This document shows positions 60,377 to 64,000 of a DNA stretch of 64,000 bases, piece by piece. The notes below the pieces were generated by a model. It ran no database searches. It was not told the DNA's origin and saw only the letters and a program-made list of their open reading frames with translations. The stretch comes from Nitrospiraceae bacterium (GTDB lineage: Bacteria > Nitrospirota > Nitrospiria > Nitrospirales > Nitrospiraceae). The position numbers were made by a program, and so were the translations under genes. Numbering within the stretch: position 1 is the stretch's first letter; each line of letters starts with the position of its first letter. The DNA lies in NCBI GenBank assembly GCA_035623075.1, contig DASPUC010000033.1, forward strand, positions 1 through 64,000. The letters are read 5' to 3'.

Positions 60377-60632
60377 GTGATTCTCCTACCAGGATTGGCG
60401 AAGGTTTTGCGGTCTCCAAGGTATAGGTGAAACCTTCCTGACGAAGAATGATGTCTCCGGCCCGGCTCAAGGCAATGATGGCGAGAAAGAGCTGACTCCA
60501 GCTTAGGTTAGGAGCTCGTGCTACAAGCTCCTCAACCGTCAATTTACTCGAAGACCGAAGGAGTTCCATGATCGAGGATTCCTGTCCCGCATGCTCAATA
60601 GGATGAGTACTCGTGTGAGTCTCTGTCGGCAT
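60348..60632 (-). CDS. Small winged-helix DNA-binding protein, paralogue of 10835-11053
   Basis: The ATG with AGGGAGGACCCC gives 94 residues. The core SSSKLTVEELVARAPNLSWS and LFLAIIALSRAGDIILRQEG matches the protein at 10835-11053 (LSW-x-Q-x-F/L, ALSR-x-G, G-x-x-Y). Residues 1-20 (MPTETHTSTHPIEHAGQESS) are variable. Pairing with a receiver makes it a split two-component output: receiver and DNA-binding domain are on separate chains. Confidence 0.7.
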   Translation of the reverse strand: MPTETHTSTHPIEHAGQESSIMELLRSSSKLTVEELVARAPNLSWSQLFLAIIALSRAGDIILRQEGFTYTLETAKPSPILVGESHGTTDSDHR

Positions 60633-60706
60633 GGGGTCCTCCCTTCTTCGCTTACGCTCTCTGACCGGCAGCAGAACGGGTACCGGTCGTTCCGTGCGTT
60701 ATAGTT

Positions 60707-60934
60707 CTATCTTCCGCGGGCACGGCGATTGGCCGTAATCACGGGATCGATGATCGCGCCACATTGCACACAGCTCCATGCGAGAGCTGTTGGTGTGCCC
60801 GTCGTCCAACCCCAGTCCTCATACATGACCTGAATGAGAAACCCCTGACAGCGCGGACAGTGAGCCGGCGAAACATCGGTCGCTTCACTCTCCGTGCAAG
60901 TGAGGTCAACCGTTCGTTCAGTACGATCACTCAC
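60707..60934 (-). CDS. Zinc-ribbon-like small protein next to the cupredoxin
   Basis: The 75 residues begin at a GTG that overlaps the cupredoxin stop (GTGA). Four cysteines in AHCPRCQGF and WSCVQCGAII form two C-x2-C pairs, as in zinc ribbons. LIQVMYEDWGWTTGTPTALA joins them. No enzyme motif is present. Coupling to the cupredoxin suggests a joint role, possibly metal handling or regulation; this is inference. Confidence 0.65.
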   Translation of the reverse strand: MSDRTERTVDLTCTESEATDVSPAHCPRCQGFLIQVMYEDWGWTTGTPTALAWSCVQCGAIIDPVITANRRARGR

Positions 60935-61359
60935 CTGGATTGTTCCAGGACGGAAATCATTGCGTCGCCTCGCACGAGAGGATCAAGGACAATGAGCGTA
61001 CCCCTCATCAGGGGATGCAACTCGCAGTGATAGGCATAGCGTCCCGGTGGCAGCGGAGCGATGAGAAAGCTGCTATCCGGCGGGACCGCGATCGATTGAA
61101 AGGCGCAGGTTTCATCCGTCACACACCCGTCATGGCGGACGCTGTGATGAGAAGCTGTGGCATTGATCCACCGAACAGGCGTGCCCGCCGACACGACGGC
61201 GACACGAGGTTGATAGTAGGGCGAGGTCGTTTCGAACAAAATCTCGACCGGAGTTGGCGCCGCACCGACAGTCGCTACGATGACGGTCATGAGCATGACT
61301 GCGCAGAACAGAAAAAGCGCGATCACGAGTCGGGTCCTGAGTGGACAGGGTTGGCTCAT
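60931..61359 (-). CDS. Exported plastocyanin-type cupredoxin
   Basis: The ATG at 61359 with GAAAGGAGGGATGTT gives 142 residues; the longer frame lacks support. A signal peptide (RLVIALFLFCAVMLMTVIVA) is followed by a cupredoxin fold. Type-1 copper ligands are His in ATASHHSVRHDGC and the C-x-x-H-x-x-M cluster in YHCELHPLMRGTLIV, as in plastocyanin/azurin-like proteins. It should carry single electrons in the periplasm. A coupled zinc-ribbon gene follows. Confidence 0.88.
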   Translation of the reverse strand: MSQPCPLRTRLVIALFLFCAVMLMTVIVATVGAAPTPVEILFETTSPYYQPRVAVVSAGTPVRWINATASHHSVRHDGCVTDETCAFQSIAVPPDSSFLIAPLPPGRYAYHCELHPLMRGTLIVLDPLVRGDAMISVLEQSR

Positions 61360-61545
61360 AACATCCCTCCTTTCGACGGCGGATCCCACGTCGATCTGGC
61401 TCGCGAACAGGATACCGCTGGAGGGAATAAGGACTCGATACCTGAAAGAGTGGCATCGCATAAAGAATGTATAAAGATCGACCGTATGAGGGCTCTTGCG
61501 CAGACGGAAGAGAAGAACGATCAGGGGCTGAAGACAGAGCGGAGC

Positions 61546-62256
61546 TTAGGCGACCGACGGAGCATCGCCTTCGAGGCAGAAGCGATACCCGACGCCGGGA
61601 TCGGTCAGGATGAACCGAGGGCGAGTCGGGTCCTTTTCGAGTTTTTTCCTCAGTTGGCCGATGAAGACGCGCAGATATTGGGCCTGGTCCATGTACGCCT
61701 GCCCCCACACCTCCTGCAGCAGCATCCGGTGCGTGAGCACCTTGCCGGCATGTTCGATCATATATTTGAGCAGGTCATACTCGGTTGGGGTCAGTTTGAC
61801 CGGCTTGTGATCCAGCGTGACCTCACGCCGGTCAAAATTCACGCAGAGGCCGCCCGCGACGAATTCCGGTTGCGAGCTATGGGCGCCGGCCGCTCTCCGC
61901 AACAAGGAACGCATGCGGGCCAGCAGTTCATCCATGCCGAAGGGTTTTGTCATGTAATCGTCCGCGCCCAGTTCGAGCGCTTCGACCTTCCGGGACTCCT
62001 CGCCCATTGCCGAGAGCACAATGATCGGCACCGTCGAGGATTCGCGAATTCGGCGCACCACCGCGACTCCGCCCATCCCTGGCATGATGAGGTCAAGAAT
62101 GACGACATCGGGACGCCGGTTGCGGAAGGAATTCAGCGCACCTTCACCTGACTCCACCGTTTCGACCGCGTAACCGCTGCGTTCCAGATTCACTTGGAGG
62201 GATCGCCTGATCTGCGGTTCATCGTCCACGACGAGAATGCGGGCGCCCTGTGTCAC
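61546..62256 (-). CDS. OmpR/KdpE-type response regulator
   Basis: The 236 residues have a receiver (D11-D12, D55, K105 region in DDYMTKPFG) and a winged-helix OmpR/PhoB output domain with KLTPTEYDLLKYMIEHAGKV. It is close to KdpE by similarity, but no kdp genes are present. The GTG start overlaps the kinase stop (GTGA), so translation is coupled. The likely partner is the PilJ-type kinase just upstream. Confidence 0.9.
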   Translation of the reverse strand: MTQGARILVVDDEPQIRRSLQVNLERSGYAVETVESGEGALNSFRNRRPDVVILDLIMPGMGGVAVVRRIRESSTVPIIVLSAMGEESRKVEALELGADDYMTKPFGMDELLARMRSLLRRAAGAHSSQPEFVAGGLCVNFDRREVTLDHKPVKLTPTEYDLLKYMIEHAGKVLTHRMLLQEVWGQAYMDQAQYLRVFIGQLRKKLEKDPTRPRFILTDPGVGYRFCLEGDAPSVA

Positions 62257-63680
62257 GATGCCCTCTGAACAACGTGAGGCTCGGAGGTCGCTTGGTCTCC
62301 GTCAGATGGCGAGACGGCCACCGGGATCCGAAACACAATGGTCGTCTCTTTACTGGGAATCGACTCCGCAAGAATAGAACCGCCGTGAGCTTCGACGATG
62401 CCCTTGCATATTGCCAACCCAAGCCCGGTGCCGGGAGAGCCGGACGAGCGTCCGGACTGGACGCGGTAGAACCGGTCGAAGATCCGGTCCAGCTCGTGGG
62501 GGGGGATCCCTTCGCCGATATTCGTCACGCGCACTTCGAGAAAGTTTCCCGCCAGGGCGGCGGTGAGCCGGATCGGGGACTGTGCCGGAGAAAACTTAAT
62601 CGCGTTGTCCAGGAGATTCACGAACACCTGCTGAAGTTGCATCCCGTCGACAGAGATCGGGGGAAGATCCTGAGCCAGGTGGACGTGAAGTTCACGGCCC
62701 GCCAGTAACGGGTCGATGCGGCGGATCGCGCCTTCCACCAATTCCTCCAAGATCTGCCACTCCCGGCGGGGTGTGAGCGTCCCCGCCTCAAGACGTGACA
62801 TGTCTAGGAGATTGCCGACCAGGTTGTTCAAATAATCCAACTCACGATCGATACCAGTGAGAAACTCGTGGCGAACGGACGACGGTAGCGACTCTCTGTC
62901 GTGTTGAAGGCTGAACAACATCGTTTTGATCGCCGTCAGCGGTGTCCGAAGCTCATGCGAGACGGAAGACAGCAACGAAGATTTGACGGCGTCGCGCTGG
63001 CGCAAGGCTTGGACGGTCATTGCCTGACTCTGTTTCAGTGCCTGCTCCGCTCGCAGAAAGCGCCAGGTGCCCAACGTCGCCACTACCAACACCACCAAGA
63101 CCACCGCTAGTTCCCAACGAATGAGCGTCTGGACGTTGTTCTCCGAATGCTTGGTCAAGAGCATCACGACATCGTTGGCGGTCGTCAACAACGCAGTGTT
63201 GTCGCTGAGCAGTTCATCGCGCGCCGTGCTGCTCTCGATGCCGGTCCGTGCACGCAGAAGGAAGGCATCGGCTTGGGCAAACAACAATTCCATGAGCCGT
63301 TGCTGCTCGAGCAGCGCCTGTCGAATCTCGTCGGTCGGAGCTGCTGGAACTGCAACGGTCCCGCGATGATCGGCTTCGGCAACCGTCGTACCACCCTGGA
63401 TCAGTGTCTGCACGCGTTCCTTCAGAGCAGCGCGAGTTTGCTGGTACTGAGCGTCGACTCCTTGCGAGGCGAGGAGGATCTCTTTCACATGACGCTCGAG
63501 CAACATGCGTTGCCGGCCGGCGAGGTCGATGACGACCGCATCGGATTCACGACTATGGATGACAGTGAGAGTGAGGGGGACGATGGCGAGAGCAGTAATG
63601 ATCAGAAGGCCGAGGATGCCTACAACGGTCCAACTGATATCGTGCGATCTCACAGACGGGGAGGGTGTGGCGGCAGCCAT
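62253..63680 (-). CDS. PilJ/NIT-type membrane sensor histidine kinase
   Basis: The 475 residues have a membrane helix at about 17-38 and a second at about 190-207. Between them lies a type IV pilus/PilJ-like sensor (IDLAGRQRMLLERHVKEILL). A HisKA domain with LSSVSHELRTPLTAIKTMLF and an HATPase domain with DNAIKFSPAQS and GTGLGLAICKGIVEAHGG follow. The A-G-R-Q-R-M motif is shared by nitrate/nitrite-sensing and pilin-like sensors. The 4-base overlap with the regulator marks a pair. The signal is unknown. Confidence 0.9.
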   Translation of the reverse strand: MAAATPSPSVRSHDISWTVVGILGLLIITALAIVPLTLTVIHSRESDAVVIDLAGRQRMLLERHVKEILLASQGVDAQYQQTRAALKERVQTLIQGGTTVAEADHRGTVAVPAAPTDEIRQALLEQQRLMELLFAQADAFLLRARTGIESSTARDELLSDNTALLTTANDVVMLLTKHSENNVQTLIRWELAVVLVVLVVATLGTWRFLRAEQALKQSQAMTVQALRQRDAVKSSLLSSVSHELRTPLTAIKTMLFSLQHDRESLPSSVRHEFLTGIDRELDYLNNLVGNLLDMSRLEAGTLTPRREWQILEELVEGAIRRIDPLLAGRELHVHLAQDLPPISVDGMQLQQVFVNLLDNAIKFSPAQSPIRLTAALAGNFLEVRVTNIGEGIPPHELDRIFDRFYRVQSGRSSGSPGTGLGLAICKGIVEAHGGSILAESIPSKETTIVFRIPVAVSPSDGDQATSEPHVVQRAS

Positions 63681-63809
63681 CGTGGTCTCCAGTCGTTCCC
63701 ATCATATCAACGAGGCGCCGGAGAACTCCAGGCAAGAGCAGCGATGGGTAGGCTAACGGTCTTTAATGTGCGCGGAACGCGGGCTATACAAGATGCTCGT
63801 TGTGAAGAG

Positions 63810-64000
63810 CTAGCGATGTCCACCACCGCCGGAGTGACCGCCCCCGCCAAAATGTCCTCCCCCCCCGAAGTGTCCTCCCCCACCGAAATGCCCTCCTCCC
63901 ATGCCGCCATAGTGTCGTGACCCCATTGATGGCGCATACTGGGGGACTGAATAGGGCGCACGAAGGACGGGAGGATTTGGCTGCGCCACATGGGGCGGAT
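63810..64000 (-). CDS. C-terminus of a Gly/His-repeat protein
   Basis: A partial gene runs off the right edge. On the minus strand it reads Pro-rich PYSVPQYAPSMGSRHYGGMG and then five GGG(G)H units (GGGHFGGGGHFGGGGHF and so on), ending with H-R and a stop. It is too short for the usual length filter and is overlapped by shadow frames. Gly/His repeats may bind metal ions or form flexible, sticky tails. The N-terminal part is outside the window, so no function is assigned. Confidence 0.7.
   Translation of the reverse strand, partial: PPHVAQPNPPVLRAPYSVPQYAPSMGSRHYGGMGGGHFGGGGHFGGGGHFGGGGHSGGGGHR

Noticed and set aside
60940-62151. Plus-strand ORF of 403 codons
   Set aside because: It lies opposite the cupredoxin and response-regulator genes, both of which have full family motifs and ribosome sites.
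63147-63920. Plus-strand ORF of 257 codons at the right end
   Set aside because: It runs opposite the PilJ-type kinase and the Gly/His gene, and shows no family sequence.
1-64000. CRISPR arrays, prophage, plasmid origin or integrative element
   Set aside because: No regularly spaced repeats, phage structural genes, integrase or att-like duplications were seen in the window apart from the IS3 end and the inverted-repeat element.

Overview
The window reads as a chromosomal segment of a Nitrospira-like bacterium (phylum Nitrospirota). This is an inference from the gene mix: a Slt-zapB-zapA-rny-ymdB-xseA-xseB-tlyA run, a short-loop cytochrome bd oxidase, a linked molybdopterin oxidoreductase and cytochrome b, many histidine kinases and receivers, an arsM-arsS arsenosugar pair, small winged-helix proteins and numerous exported proteins of unknown role. 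No rRNA, tRNA or CRISPR array was found. Genes are dense and mostly in short operons.

Layout. 1-4.3 kb holds signal-transduction genes on the minus strand. An IS3-type element has cut an NtrC-type regulator, and its partner kinase has an in-frame stop at codon 9, so this two-component pair looks to be decaying. A GAF kinase and a lone receiver follow. 4.6-11.9 kb holds TPR and exported proteins, a type II NADH dehydrogenase, an RCC1-repeat protein paired with a carboxypeptidase-regulatory/plastocyanin-like protein, and a PAS plus winged-helix pair beside an 18-bp perfect palindrome. 11.9-15.8 kb has a large GH63-like glycosidase, a frameshifted redoxin remnant and a YbaK-type deacylase. 15.9-20.4 kb is a respiratory block: sulfite-oxidase-fold molybdoenzyme, cytochrome b561-type partner and CydAB, with a 126-bp inverted-repeat element at the 3' end of the cytochrome b gene.

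20.5-31.0 kb carries an MsbA-like exporter, a 31-residue mS38/COX24-like ribosomal protein that is easy to miss, nadB, pabB with an aminotransferase-IV gene, the Fo part only of ATP synthase (atpI-B-E-F) and larE. 31-34.9 kb has an active/inactive M16 protease pair and rlmN. 35-43.4 kb is the cell-wall, cell-division and RNA/DNA-processing run; its xseA has no ATG, GTG or TTG start upstream of its conserved N-terminus. 43.4-50.4 kb has an epimerase, rhodanese, cutA, an M23 peptidase, fhs (preceded by a 12-codon coupled leader ORF) and hflKC.

50.4-57.4 kb is accessory: arsS-arsM, DUF2784, Sel1, DUF488, an orphan metallopeptidase-propeptide-like protein, a methyltransferase, a lipoprotein and a PilZ protein. 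57.5-64 kb has a CBS protein, a zinc-ribbon protein, a slipin, a receiver plus winged-helix pair (paralogous to the 11-kb winged helix), a plastocyanin-type cupredoxin with a zinc-ribbon partner, a KdpE-like regulator with a PilJ-type sensor kinase, and the Gly/His-repeat tail of a gene running off the right edge.

Start codons were moved from the longest ORF wherever a Shine-Dalgarno site, signal peptide or promoter position argued for it; each case is explained.
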